This document shows positions 8,697 to 18,711 of a stretch of 64,000 nucleotides of DNA, in pieces; positions within the stretch are counted from its first letter, which is position 1, and each line of letters starts with the position of its first letter. Origin of the DNA: Roseiarcus sp963765375 (lineage in GTDB: Bacteria; Pseudomonadota; Alphaproteobacteria; Rhizobiales; Beijerinckiaceae); contig CAVXVZ010000007.1 in assembly GCA_963765375.1 (NCBI GenBank), positions 434,001 through 498,000 of the forward strand, in the 5' to 3' direction. The notes under the pieces were generated by a model. It did no database searches and was not told where the DNA came from. It worked only from the letters and a program-made list of their open reading frames with translations. Both the position numbers and the translations under genes were made by a program.

Positions 8697-9614
8697 TTAA
8701 CATCGCCCACGGCGCACATGCGCAAGCGCCACGTCTCGCGCGGCATTCAGTTGCTGAGTAAAATACGCCGATCCCCCGGTATCTGGGTGAACTCTCTTGA
8801 TTAGGCGACGATGGGCGGCTCTGATGTCCTGTTCAGTCGCCATCGCCTCTAACTCTAAGATTTTGAGGGCCAGATCGATGTTCATGCCACCGGACGCCCC
8901 ATTGGCATTGCGTCTCCGGTCCTGTTCCTCTTTCCGTCGCCTCCGCTGCTCTTCCGCAGCGGCTTCTGCTTCTCGTTGCCGCCTGCGTTCCTCTTGCTGT
9001 CGAAACTGTATTTCTCGTTCAGAATCATCTTTCCGTCGCCTCTGTTCCTCCTCGGCCGCTGTCGCGTTGCGCAGCCCAACTCGCCGGCCAAAGTAAGCCA
9101 GCACGAAGAGTAAGCCGCTCCCGAATCCCGCGATTAAAGCACTACCATAAATCCCGACAGGCGCGTCGGATACAGGGGTGTATAGCCTCGCGTATAATAT
9201 TAGGAATATTACAATATATGCCGGAGTCGTTGACCGGAACGCGAACCTTAGACTAGTAATGTGAATCCAGTTATTCAATCTCCTAAGTGGCGCTCCGCGT
9301 ACTTCTGCCGCTTGTAATTTTAAGCCTTGCTCATGTGCCAAAGTGCGATTTAGCATGTATCCGATGTTGCTTCGACCATCGTACGTCCCATCGCTTTTGA
9401 TCCTTAGATTTGATCCTTCTTTCTTTATTTGTGATAGGTTAGTTCGAACAACACTCAGCTCGGCGTCGATTTTAGATAATTCTGCCGCTTCCTCGGAAGT
9501 CAGCGATGTTTCTCGCGGATTCTTGCGAAATTCAGTGAACAATAATCCGGCTAACAGCAAGAAAGGTACCGCGAACAGTGCAACTGCAACAACAACAAAC
9601 GCGAGACCGAGCAA
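8697..9614 (-). CDS. Membrane-anchored J-domain protein
   Basis: 305 residues. An N-terminal hydrophobic segment (residues 2-26) and two further membrane spans around 130-175 precede a long charged stretch of Glu/Arg/Gln repeats (about 185-240), predicted to be helical or coiled coil. A C-terminal J-domain remainder carries RRLIKRVHPDTGGS, with the HPD tripeptide that stimulates DnaK ATPase. The J-domain is minimal and C-terminal, as in TIM14/DjlC-like co-chaperones that recruit Hsp70 to a membrane site. The specific client is unknown. A small membrane protein gene lies 61 bp upstream on the same strand. Confidence 0.7.
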   Translation of the reverse strand: MLGLAFVVVAVALFAVPFLLLAGLLFTEFRKNPRETSLTSEEAAELSKIDAELSVVRTNLSQIKKEGSNLRIKSDGTYDGRSNIGYMLNRTLAHEQGLKLQAAEVRGAPLRRLNNWIHITSLRFAFRSTTPAYIVIFLILYARLYTPVSDAPVGIYGSALIAGFGSGLLFVLAYFGRRVGLRNATAAEEEQRRRKDDSEREIQFRQQEERRRQREAEAAAEEQRRRRKEEQDRRRNANGASGGMNIDLALKILELEAMATEQDIRAAHRRLIKRVHPDTGGSAYFTQQLNAARDVALAHVRRGRC

Positions 9615-9675
9615 CAGTATTCCTAGAGGATCGTCGGTGTCTTTTTCTGCGGCGAGGCATTACAAAAGGACGCGA

Positions 9676-9984
9676 TTACGAATGAGTAGCACGTATTATA
9701 AATGGTATCAAAAGTATCATTGCAATAACAAATATCGTTATGTAGAAGGATATGCTGTACAATAACTGAATAAGTGGAACATTGCGCCTGCGTGCGCTGC
9801 CGAATACACCGGAAACTCGGCTCGGAAACATATATTCAATCCACAATATTACTTTACCAGGCATTACAAAAATCCACCACCATGCTGGTCGTGCGGTCAA
9901 ATCATCTCGGTTGACGGTGGGAGTGGTGGCATCACCGAGTCTGTCGATAATATTCTTGCGATTCCTGTCATCCTGACGCGACAT
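9676..9984 (-). CDS. Small membrane protein, unknown function
   Basis: From ATG 9984 this reads about 102 residues: a polar N-terminal part (MSRQDDRNRKNIIDRLGD), a first hydrophobic stretch (ARPAWWWIFVMPGKVILWIEY) and a second strong one near the C-terminus (LLYSISFYITIFVIAMILLI). I recognise no family. It is cotranscribable with the J-domain membrane protein (61-bp gap), so a shared membrane role is possible but only by association. An upstream in-frame start at 10017 exists; neither start has a clear ribosome binding site. Confidence 0.5.
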   Translation of the reverse strand: MSRQDDRNRKNIIDRLGDATTPTVNRDDLTARPAWWWIFVMPGKVILWIEYMFPSRVSGVFGSARRRNVPLIQLLYSISFYITIFVIAMILLIPFIIRATHS

Positions 9985-10309
9985 TGAGTGACCCACAATT
10001 CGGGCGGCACGAGCCAATTTGGCTGCTCAGTCACCGGTTCTTCGGTTTAGCGCGGCTAAAGTGCCCTGCCACTAAGCTTATTTTCCCCGATGCGCGTTTT
10101 CGGAAACCTGAGCGGACCAGATGGGTTTGCCGAATTCTAGGGGTTTCTGTGGTTTTGGCGGTTTTGGCGGTTTGTATGACATCATGCCTCCGTGCTTCCC
10201 CAATCTGCTTGATGACCAAGCGGCTTCATGGAAGTCTTACAACTACGAAAAAATCTCACCAATACTTTTTTGAGAGGGGCTCGTCCGGGTGGTCTGAAGC
10301 GGACCTCGT

Positions 10310-10660
10310 TCAGTCGGCGACGGGCATAAACCTCCGTCCGTCCACCCGGAACTCCAAAAGATCGTCATCTCGGAAAATGCCGATAACCAGGGTGAGGGCC
10401 TCCTGAAAGTAGGGGCTGGCCGCAGATGTCTCGGTGAGGTCGAAGATCGGCGTCGGCAACACCGCAGTCACGATCGCAGGCTCATTGTAGTCGGGGAACA
10501 TCCTGTTCTTGAGGCCCGGCTTCCACGTTACGATTTGGCCCTTCGCGAATGAGTTGGGCAAATCCAGCCGCTCGGCCAACTCTTTGAGTATCGCCGCCAT
10601 TGCCTGCATCGGCGTTCCATTACCGCCCGTTACCGCCAACCTGATTGTCGGATTTTGCAA
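10310..10660 (-). CDS. Conserved hypothetical protein, 116 residues
   Basis: A compact, soluble-looking protein with the phrases GQIVTWKPGLKNR, EPAIVTAVL and LVIGIFRDDDLLEFRVDGRRF. The pattern (short beta-rich segment ending in EFRVDGRRFMP) recalls small conserved hypothetical proteins of proteobacterial accessory regions, but I cannot assign a domain or function. Base composition is as the surrounding genome, while the sequence just downstream of its start (10661 onward) becomes AT-richer. About 290 bases between it and the membrane-protein gene show no convincing gene. Confidence 0.5.
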   Translation of the reverse strand: MQNPTIRLAVTGGNGTPMQAMAAILKELAERLDLPNSFAKGQIVTWKPGLKNRMFPDYNEPAIVTAVLPTPIFDLTETSAASPYFQEALTLVIGIFRDDDLLEFRVDGRRFMPVAD

Positions 10661-11364
10661 TGTCGGACTCCCTTTCCATCAGTTGCTGACGGCTTCCACG
10701 ACGAAAAGGCAGCGGTGCCCGCTTCGTTGCCTTTGCTCAGGCCACATCCGCCTTTTCCAGCGAAACCACTTTGCCCGGACGGCCAGGTCGGTCGAGCGTT
10801 CGCTCCCCCGTTGCTGCCGGTATGTTCTTAATACAGAACCATTCGTTTGTCACACAGAACACGCACCCAGAAACAGGCAGCTCGGCAGCTCGGGCTTTCA
10901 ATAACAGTTATAGGGTGGAGGAAGCTGCCATAAATTGGGTGGGGTAAGATAAGGGAATTACTCTGCGTCTAATCTGCATTAGGTTAGGATTGCTATTTTC
11001 CAATTTGGTCAATCAGTTGACGGATAAAGAGTGAGATTCCAAGCAGCAATACCATGGCTCTACATCGTGAATGCTGAAGTGGCATCCGCAACAACAATAA
11101 ACATAAAACTCATGGCTCAGGAATTTTATAATATTTTTTCTGATCGTCAGTATTGACACTTCCGTCTTCTTATTGTATAGAGATATTTGCCGGAAGGAAC
11201 GATCTCCTCTCGGCTCTTCGAAAATTTTACCGATCTGCAATCCGAGCCACCGGTTCGGCACCGGCTATAGTTTCGTGCCGTAGTTAGTGCCTTTCTAGGC
11301 CGATTATTTAAATAAGTCAATTTTTAGCGTAATTCGTTTCTGAAGAGAGGATGGTTGTTATTAT
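10661..11364. other. AT-richer intergenic stretch, no gene seen
   Basis: Base composition changes here from the GC-rich chromosome to the AT-richer island that carries the primase-helicase. Short frames (for example 11013-11261 on the minus strand) lack any family-like pattern. I see no tRNA, terminator or clear repeat. It probably contains the left border of the island and the promoter of the gene at 11365, whose start is preceded by agagagga-type purines (11344-11352). Confidence 0.4.
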
Positions 11365-11627
11365 ATGGCATTTGTTAAATTTGGTGACCATGCTTTTGAG
11401 AATGGCCAATCGCTTCGATCTAGTTCCGGGTGGCCGGACTTTGATTTTCGTAAGCTACCACTAAGGGATGCTTCAAGAAAGCAGCTTGCTGGAATTTATG
11501 AAAACGTTTGGAAGAACGGTGGCGTGCCCGCCACCAAGTCAACCCTTGCTAAATTGATTGTGAGTAATGCTTATCTACCAGATGGAGGACTATATCTTCC
11601 GATTTCCGACTATGTAGGTCTGGGAGG
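11365..11627 (+). pseudogene. Predicted primase-helicase, 5' part (interrupted by IS1595)
   Basis: The frame starts MAFVKFGDHAFENGQSLRSS and runs 87 residues to YVGLGG, where the IS1595 terminal repeat begins. Splicing out 11628-15655 (IS plus one copy of the 8-bp duplication CTGGGAGG) joins it in frame to the sequence at 15656-18434, giving VGLGG-KLPTFSRQLAL and a continuous protein of 1013 residues. The N-terminal 87 residues have no domain I can name. The frame match across both duplication copies is strong evidence that this was a single gene before insertion. Confidence 0.75.
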
Positions 11628-11716
11628 GAGGCTTATCCCGCTGTCCCAGGTGGCCCTAGATGTGGTATGCGGGCGTAGTTGAGTCGCTGTTCGAGGCGAC
11701 CGCGACGGGGCGCGCA

Positions 11717-11804
11717 ATGGCCAAAGGCCGATCGCTTTCGCAGTTTCAAGAGACGTTTCCCGACGAGACGAGCTGCGCCGCCTTTTTGTTGAAGCGGCGT
11801 TGGT
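11717..11804 (+). pseudogene. IS1595 transposase, first 29 codons (5' of IS21 insertion)
   Basis: ATG 11717 gives MAKGRSLSQFQETFPDE then CAAFLLKRRW, the usual N-terminus of IS1595/ISXO2 transposases that precedes the zinc ribbon. The frame is cut at 11804 by the IS21 element. The rest follows at 14618 after removing the IS21 and one copy of its 8-bp duplication; the joined sequence reads KRRW-SKGFVCPGCGEQ, exactly as expected. Confidence 0.8.
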
Positions 11805-12011
11805 TGCGAATTCCGAGGCAATCCGGCCGGGGATTCCGATTTGATGTCGGCCACCGTTCCGATTTGATTCCGGCCACCATTCCGAAATGAAGCCGGCCAC
11901 CTGAGCCGGTCACGGCCTCACCGTTTGCTCCCCGCGGTTCAGCAACTGCGGCACTCCTGCTTCGTCGATGATCGACGAGGAGATTGGGATGCCGGCGAAG
12001 CGGAACTGAGC

Positions 12012-13526
12012 ATGCGACAATTGCGACATCTATTGCGACTTCACCATGATGGGGTGAGCGCGCGCGAGATCGGGCGGCGTCTGGGCGTGGCGCGCAGCAC
12101 GATCCAGGACAATCTGAAACGGGCGGCGGCGGCCGGGCTCAAATGGCCGCTGGCGGACGACGTCACCGAGGAGGCTCTGGAACTCCAGCTCTTTGGGCGC
12201 GCCGCGATTGCGACCGGCCGGCGGCGGCGGGTCGAACCGGACTGGGCGGCCTTGGCGCGCGAACTGAAGCGGCCTGGCGTGACGATGATGATCCTCTGGG
12301 AGGAATACCGAGAGGTCCAGCCCGAGGGCTACGGCTACAGTCGGTTCTGCGATCTGCTTCGCGGATTCGAACGGCGGCTGACTCCGGTGATGCGCCAGCA
12401 CCATGTCGCCGGGGAAAAGGTGTTTGTCGACTATTCGGGCAAGCGGATCGGGATCGTCGATCCGACGACGGGCGAAATCCGCGAGGCGGAGATTTTCGTC
12501 GGCGTGCTCGGCGCCTCGAACCTCACCTATGCCGAGGCGACGTGGACGCAACAACTGCCGGATTGGACCGGCGCGCACGTGCGCATGTTACGCTTTTTCG
12601 GCGGCGCGCCGAAGCTGCTGGTTCCCGACAATCTGAAAAGCGGGGTCAACAAGGCCTCGTTCTACGACCCCGAGATCAACCGCACTTACGGCGCGATGGC
12701 GTCGCATTATTCGGTCGGCGTCCTCCCGGCCCGTCCGAAAAAGCCGAGGGATAAAGCGAAAGTCGAGGCCGGGGTCAGATTTGCGCAGACCTATATTCTC
12801 GGACGGTTGCGCCGGCTGACCTTCTTCTCGCTCGCCGAATGCAACGAGGCGATCGCGCTCGTCATGCAACGCATGAACGAGCGTCCCATGCGCAACCTCG
12901 GCCTGAGCCGTCGCGAGCTGTTCGAGAAGATCGAGCGCGACGCCCTCATCGCCTTGCCCGCCGACGATTGGGAGTTCGCGGAATGGCGGCGCGCGCGGGT
13001 CAATCTCGACTATCACATCGAGGTCCATGACTTTCTCTATTCGGTTCCACACGCGCTCATCCGCGCCGAGGTTGAGGTGCGGATCGCCGCGCGCACGGTC
13101 GAGATCTTCCATCGCGGTCAGCGCGTCGGCGTCCACCAACGCCGCTACATGGGCCGCAAGCACGGCACGGACCCCGACCACATGCCCAGCTCCCACCGGC
13201 GTTACGCCGAGTGGACGCCGGATCGGTTCCGCCGCTGGGCCGGCAAGATCGGGCCGAACACCGAAGGCTTGATCAGCGCCGTGCTCGCCAGCCGGCCGCA
13301 TCCCGAACAGGGGGTCCGCACCTGCCTGGGCATCCTGCGCTCTTATCGCGGCCTCGACCCGGCCCGCGTCGAGGCGGTGTCGGCCCACGCCGTCGAACTG
13401 GGCGTCCTCAATTGCAAGGGCGTCGCCTCCCTCCTCGCCCGTAAGCGCGACGCGGCGGCCAATGACAGCCGTCCGGCCACGCTCTTCGACCACGCCAATC
13501 TGCGCGGTCCCGGCTACTACCATTGA
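12012..13526 (+). CDS. istA: IS21-family transposase IstA
   Basis: Starting at ATG 12012 (MRQLRHLLRLHHDGVSAREI) the protein is 504 residues. It has an N-terminal helix-turn-helix (GVSAREIGRRLGVARSTIQDNL) and a DDE catalytic core of the RNase H fold (VFVDYSGKRIG, LVPDNLKSGVNKASFYDPE, KPRDKAKVEAGVRF with the final Glu). A C-terminal Mu-type beta-barrel-like part includes YSVPHALIRAEV. An in-frame start at 11925 would add 29 residues of no similarity. The gene is complete with all three acidic positions, and is followed 12 bp later by istB. Confidence 0.93.
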   Translation: MRQLRHLLRLHHDGVSAREIGRRLGVARSTIQDNLKRAAAAGLKWPLADDVTEEALELQLFGRAAIATGRRRRVEPDWAALARELKRPGVTMMILWEEYREVQPEGYGYSRFCDLLRGFERRLTPVMRQHHVAGEKVFVDYSGKRIGIVDPTTGEIREAEIFVGVLGASNLTYAEATWTQQLPDWTGAHVRMLRFFGGAPKLLVPDNLKSGVNKASFYDPEINRTYGAMASHYSVGVLPARPKKPRDKAKVEAGVRFAQTYILGRLRRLTFFSLAECNEAIALVMQRMNERPMRNLGLSRRELFEKIERDALIALPADDWEFAEWRRARVNLDYHIEVHDFLYSVPHALIRAEVEVRIAARTVEIFHRGQRVGVHQRRYMGRKHGTDPDHMPSSHRRYAEWTPDRFRRWAGKIGPNTEGLISAVLASRPHPEQGVRTCLGILRSYRGLDPARVEAVSAHAVELGVLNCKGVASLLARKRDAAANDSRPATLFDHANLRGPGYYH

Positions 13527-13538
13527 GAGGAAATCCTC

Positions 13539-14273
13539 ATGCTCGCTCATCCCACACTCGACCAACTGAACGCCCTCGGTCTCTACGGCTTGGCCAAAGG
13601 GTTCAAGGAACTGGAACACAAACCGGAGGTGCGTGGCCTCGATCACGCCGAATGGCTCGGCCTGCTACTCGAATACGAGCTGACGCTGCGCCGGCAGAAG
13701 CAGTTCGAAACGCGCGCCAGGGTCGCCCGCCTGCGTCATCCCGCCAGCGTCGAGGACGTCAACTATCAAAGTCCTCGCGGGCTCGACCGCGCGCTATTCC
13801 TCAAGCTCGCCGCCTGCGACTGGATCGCGGAGCGCCGCAATTTGCTTGTGACGGGGGCGTCCGGTTTGGGCAAAAGTTGGTTAGCTTGTGCTCTCGGCCA
13901 CAAGGCTTGCCGAGAGAACATGTCCGTCCTTTACACCCGCATGCCCCGGCTCTTCGCCGATCTGGCCATCGCCCATGGGGATGCGCGCTACGCCAGGCTC
14001 CTGCGCTCCCTGGCGCGCGTCAAACTGCTGATTCTCGATGATTGGGGCCCCGAAGCGCTCACGCCCAATCAAGCGCGCGATCTGCTCGAAATCGTCGAGG
14101 ATCGCTACGACAAAGGCTCGCTCATCATCACCAGCCAGGTTCCCGTCGACCGCTGGCACGATCTGATCGGGGTACCCACGCTCGCTGACGCCATCCTCGA
14201 CCGCGTCATTCATAACGCCTATCGCATCGAACTGGCCGGCGAGAGCTTGCGCAAGCGGTATTCAACACCGTGA
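13539..14273 (+). CDS. istB: IS21-family ATP-binding helper IstB
   Basis: 244 residues of the DnaC-like AAA+ family. The Walker A is LLVTGASGLGKSWLACALG near residue 105, and the Walker B is VKLLILDDWGPE near 165. The sensor region has SLIITSQVPVDRWHDLIGVPTLADAILDR and the C-terminal Arg-rich ESLRKR. IstB assembles on target DNA and activates IstA strand transfer. GAGG upstream of ATG 13539 serves as RBS. Intact; works with the upstream istA. Confidence 0.93.
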   Translation: MLAHPTLDQLNALGLYGLAKGFKELEHKPEVRGLDHAEWLGLLLEYELTLRRQKQFETRARVARLRHPASVEDVNYQSPRGLDRALFLKLAACDWIAERRNLLVTGASGLGKSWLACALGHKACRENMSVLYTRMPRLFADLAIAHGDARYARLLRSLARVKLLILDDWGPEALTPNQARDLLEIVEDRYDKGSLIITSQVPVDRWHDLIGVPTLADAILDRVIHNAYRIELAGESLRKRYSTP

Positions 14274-14617
14274 AATCGGCCCGCGCGCGATGGCGGGCTC
14301 ACCGAACCCTCGGCGCGACGAGGCGGTGGACAACGACGGGCTACGCTACAGCGCAATGGAAAGCGCGCTCCGCCCGTCGTTGCCAACCGCCACCCGGGCC
14401 GACCCTCACGAACCGAAACTTCTTCTCATTTTGCGGAGGCCCAAATCCATGCCCGCTTGACCAATCCAGCCAAGCAAAACATCATCACTTCGATCCGCGG
14501 AAGCAGACGCCCGGTGGCCGACATCAAATCGGAACCCCGGCCGGCTTCAAATCGGAATCAGTGGCCGGCTTCCTATTGGAATGCGTGGCCGGCTTCGTCG
14601 GTATCCGCAGCGTTGGT

Positions 14618-15642
14618 CGAAGGGTTTTGTCTGTCCCGGCTGTGGCGAGCAACGCGCCGCGGCGCTGAAGAGCCGGGCTTACACATACGAATGCCTCGAT
14701 TGCGGTCGACAGACTTCGGCCACGGCGGGAACGGTGATGCATCGTTCCAAGCTGCCGCTGACCTCGTGGTTCTGGGCGGCACATCTCATGGCGACACATT
14801 CCAACGGCATGTCGGCGCGGCAATTGGAGGATCAACTCGGCGTCACTTACAAGACCGCTTGGCTGCTGACGCAGAAATTGCGCCGGTCGATGGTCGACCC
14901 GGATCGCGATCCCTTGGAGGGCGTCGTCGAAGTCGATCAGGCGGAAATTCCCTTCCGCGAAGGCGAAGCCTTTTTCGAGCGCGACAATGCCGGCAAAATC
15001 CTCGTCGCCGGGGCCGTCGAGGTGATTGATCGCGACACCAACCAGCCCAAGCCGCGACGCAAGCACGCCAAATATCTCGATACGCGCTCCGGCCGAATAC
15101 GCCTCGCTATGATCGCCGACAATTCCGCGGCGTCGATCGAGGCTTTCGTGAGAGCCAACGTGAAGCGTGGAGCCACGCTCCTCACCGACGGCCACGCGTC
15201 CTATCCTGGATTAACCGACTACCGGCACGATCCGCGCATTGTCGGAAAAATGTCGGGACATGTTGTCTTGCCCTGGATCCACCGAGCCTTCTCATTGATG
15301 AAGCGATGGGGCCTGGGCACGTATCATGGCCTGCGCCGCACGCATGTCGACACCTATCTCAATGAATTCGTCTTTCGCTACAATCGCCGCTTCCACCGGC
15401 ACGTTTCGTTCGAAGCCTTGCTCGGGCTGGCCGCACATCATGCGCCTGCGAGCTACTGGGACATCGTCAAACGAGACAATCCTCGAAAGGGCGTCCAAAC
15501 GATCAGGCGGAGGCCGCGCCGCCGCAAGACCGCCACCGGAATGCGACAGGACGGTGCGCCGCCAGCGCTCGGCGCTGACCCAAACCAACCCATCAAACCG
15601 GTGCATCCACTACATATAGACGAACCTGGGACAACGGGATAA
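14618..15642 (+). pseudogene. IS1595 transposase, main part (3' of IS21 insertion)
   Basis: About 341 residues continue the transposase begun at 11717. A zinc ribbon comes first (CPGCGEQRAAALKSRAYTYECLDCGRQ), then the IS1595 DDE core with VVEVDQAEIPF, LLTDGHASYPGL and a catalytic third region where the family usually has the HSxxNxx pattern (here VLPWIHRAFSLMKRWGLGTYHGL). The C-terminal YLNEFVFRYNRR is typical of ISXO2-like members. Reconstructed length is 370 residues, within family range. The insertion separates it from its start codon, so it is inactive as it stands. Confidence 0.82.
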
Positions 15643-15655
15643 GCCTCCTGGGAGG

Positions 15656-18434
15656 GAAGCTGCCAACCTTTTCGAGGCAACTTGCGTTAGATGGCTCACC
15701 GTTTCCGGGAGCACCGTTCCCAACCCAATTCTTCACAAATCCGTTATTGATCCCCTCTGGGTACGTTACCCCTACATTCGACGGAGATAGCGCTGACAAG
15801 CCCAAGATGCGGGTGTCAAACGGCGGGTTTCTTGTCGCCACCATCGAATTTGACTGTTTGAGCCGAGATGAGTTCGAGCAGAATTTGGCTTGGACCCGAG
15901 GAAAGAATGACGATTTTCGCCTATCGGCTTTCGCTAGGGTAGATAAGAAACTTTGTGAATTCAATGACTATCGGGGATACACTATTGTATTCAGTGGCAA
16001 CAAATCACTCCATTTTCATTTCATTTTTTCGACCCGGCATTTATCGCAATGCCCATGGGACGCCGACGCCGCCACGAGAGGGGCTGGAAGTCAAGAAATG
16101 TATTCTGCATTGATGGACAGTACGCATGCAAATTATTGGGATCATGTCTCCGAGGTCTTTACCGAAACGCTCTGCGGGAGCCTCCGACCTGACGGGAAAT
16201 TGAGGTCCGTTACTCAGTGGAGAAGGACCCCTTGGGCGATCAGAACGCTCGATGAGAATTCGGACATCCTCGATCTGCCCATCGGGAGCCGGGTTCCCCA
16301 AATTGTCATTCATGAGAATATCCGTACACGGGCCTCAAAGACTGCGGGCAGCTTTTGCGTACCGGCAGATTTCTCAGTCGCCCATCCCATTCCGAGGACG
16401 AAGAACTCAGCGGTAGTTCCTTGGAAGGCCGACGCGGACGGCAACGCAATGCTTGAGGAACTCCGTTTTTCTTGTGAGTGCGAGTGGGGTCCTGATTCTC
16501 ATCCTTTCCCAGTCGAGATCGGGAGGCAGAACGACGAATGGATTTTTAAGTTCAGGAACCACGCAGAAGACCAGAACCCCTCGACATTCGTCCTAGGGAA
16601 TTACAGAAAACTGCAGCTCAATGGGCATCACACCTTCACAAAGGAATTTTACCTCCCCGATCATATGACGGCTCAGGAGATCGGGAACCATTTGGCTCTC
16701 AGGTTCGGGGAAAAGCCTCTCCCTGAAACCACATCGGCTTCCTCAGAACTCGGTTCGATACAGGAGATCGCTCCCCCTCCGGTCGGCGGCTGGGAGGCAT
16801 ATTGCGCCCGAAAGAGGGAGCCACTTCAGGTCGAACTCGGACAGAGATTGTCGCGCGGCTTCCCAGAGGCCATTTCCGGCGATCGTCGTGAATTGAAGGG
16901 AACCTACCGAAGGAAATTGGACCCAACCCTCAGTCAGGCACTAGACCACCGGCTTCCCAGGTTGATTAAATCTGTCGAGGGAATTGGCAAAACGTCTGCC
17001 CTTCAAGCCATCCTCGCGGAGATGGCCCTCCAATACGCCATGGACGCTCACAAAACCAAGGAGCAAGGCTTTCATCAAGAGAGCTTCGCTGCCTTCACAT
17101 TCCGATCACGGGATCAGGCCGAGAGGAAGGCCAAGGAATTTTGCAAGGCAGGCTCACCAACCGTGGTCATCCGGCCATTCTGGGAGCATCTGAGGACCGC
17201 CTGTCAGGAGCTAGGACTTCCAGAGATCACCCGAGACGGGTTTGACAATCTGACCCTCTCGTCGATCTTGCAAGAAATTGACCCACAGGTTTACGAACAT
17301 TTGGAGATGCAGCGTAAGAACCTGTGGCGGGACGGGAGGTTTGATGGAGGCTCCACGTTGCTGGCGATGACGCATAAGAACGCCGAACTTTGGTGCTCGA
17401 ATGTAAATACCAAGGCGTGGCATCATCCAGACTTTGATCCAGCAGGCGATCCAGAAGAACATAAGAAGCTTGCAGGAGGAATTCGGCTATTGGAAGTGGT
17501 TTTTGACCATCCAGAAGTTGATGAGTTTGTCAACATCCTTCCAGAAGCACGTTACCAGTTCTTGGATAAGCGTCAGAAACAGCTTTCGGGTTGGAGAAAC
17601 CTGAAACTCAGGGATCGTCGAGAGATATATGGTAGCTTACACAATGAGGCCAAATCCCTCGGTATTTCCACTTTTGAAGACTTCGATGATTTGATGCGAT
17701 TGGCGCTAACATCGTTAAAACCATATCACGTAGATTATGAAAGATTTAAATATGGTCAGGACAACCCTTATGCCACAGCTAGCGGTATATATCGACCGAA
17801 GCACGGACAGGCTTACTACATTGGATTAAAGCCTTGGCTGTCCCAGATGGGAGACGCCGTCCCAACTTTTCTGACCACCGAGGAGGTGGTGGCTCAAACC
17901 ATAAAGAAAGCATACGGAAAGAGATTACTTTCTTTGGAACTCGACAACTTACCCGGAATATTCCCTATCAAGGTGCAAGTCTTTATCGATAGGAGGGCAA
18001 AAAGCGACAGAGTACTGGCTGAGGAATTGAATGTTTCAGCTCTGGCACGGGAAATCCTTGAGGCGGATAAGAATGCCGTGGTGATTAGCGATGGGGTAAA
18101 GGACATTCCCGGTGTGTACACCTTTCAGGGTATGAAGGGATTGAACGGACTTGAGGACCGTAACATTTACATAATCCTGACTTGGATGGCCCCTGAGAAA
18201 TATGCGGAATTGAATGTTTTAGGACAATGGCTCGGAAACGAGAACATCCTCTTGGACTACTGTCAGGACCAAATCAATCAGGCGGTTGGCAGAAATCGAG
18301 GATTTCGGCAGTCTCAGAAAGAGACTAAGACAGTCGTGATCACGTCCCGGAACCATTGGAAGGGATTTGTCAGCAAACTTCAGGATCGATCCCCACGCAC
18401 TCAACTTTATCCAGTAGAGGAAAGGCCATGGTAG
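15656..18434 (+). pseudogene. Predicted primase-helicase, main part
   Basis: Continuation of the 1013-residue protein begun at 11365. Residue numbers are for the reconstruction. An archaeo-eukaryotic-primase-like region includes ATIEFD (152-154 acidic pair), GNKSLHFHF with the Ser-x-His motif (205-207) and WRRTPWAIR (276-284), the order seen in AEP/prim-pol domains. Downstream is a helicase-like part with motif I SVEGIGKTS (527-535), laid out as SF1/SF2 [A/S]xxGxGK[T/S], and a motif VI-like QAVGRNRGFR near 963. The AT-rich composition and codon use differ from the flanking genome, suggesting a plasmid- or phage-like origin. The assignment rests on motifs only and no named family is recognised. 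The gene is dead in this strain unless the IS excises precisely. Confidence 0.6.
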
Positions 18435-18711
18435 CTCTAGGAATTCAGTTCGCTTATGACTTGTCTGGTTTCTGGCGCAATATCCTCCCCCTGAAGGACC
18501 CTTCCCTTATATAATATTAGAAGGAAGCCTTCAGGGGAGGGAAGAAGGACATCTGTATGGTATAGTGCCTACAATCCATTATAACCACGTTCTATCAATA
18601 TCCACGCAACACTCGATACCAAGCGCTTACAGTCATAAAAATATGAAAAAGATAAATAGTTATAACACAACAAAATCTGTTGTAAACGGATTGTAGCTGA
18701 GAGCATTCTAA

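Larger units (their letters stand above)
11805..14609 (+). mobile_element. IS21-family insertion sequence (copy 1), 2805 bp
   Basis: The ends are 5'-TGCGAATTCCGAGG and ...GTCGGTATCCGCA-3', with the TG...CA termini of IS21 elements. Just inside are the multiple end repeats typical of the family: three copies of a TTCCGATTTGATTCCGGCC-like unit on the left (11830-11900) and matching inverted copies on the right (14515-14600). An 8-bp direct repeat GCGTTGGT flanks it (11797-11804 and 14610-14617). It encodes istA and istB on the plus strand, both intact, so it may still be active. Confidence 0.9.
11628..15647 (+). mobile_element. IS1595-family insertion sequence, itself interrupted by an IS21 element
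   Basis: Terminal inverted repeats GAGGCTTATCCCGCTGTCCC at 11628 and its near-complement at the right end (15625-15647, one mismatch in 23). An exact 8-bp target duplication CTGGGAGG occurs at 11620-11627 and 15648-15655, the size expected for IS1595. Without the nested IS21 and its duplicated target the element would be 1207 bp. It inserted into the primase-helicase gene. It carries one transposase gene, split by the IS21 insertion. Confidence 0.88.

Noticed and set aside
9984..10406. 140-residue plus-strand frame with a hydrophobic segment (VVLAVLAVCMTSCL)
   Set aside because: It looked briefly like a lipoprotein, but the segment derives from a ggttttggcggttttggcggt repeat and the rest overlaps the opposite-strand gene.
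11013..11261. 82-residue minus-strand frame in the AT-rich intergenic stretch
   Set aside because: Cys-rich and irregular, no RBS, no similarity pattern; probably chance.
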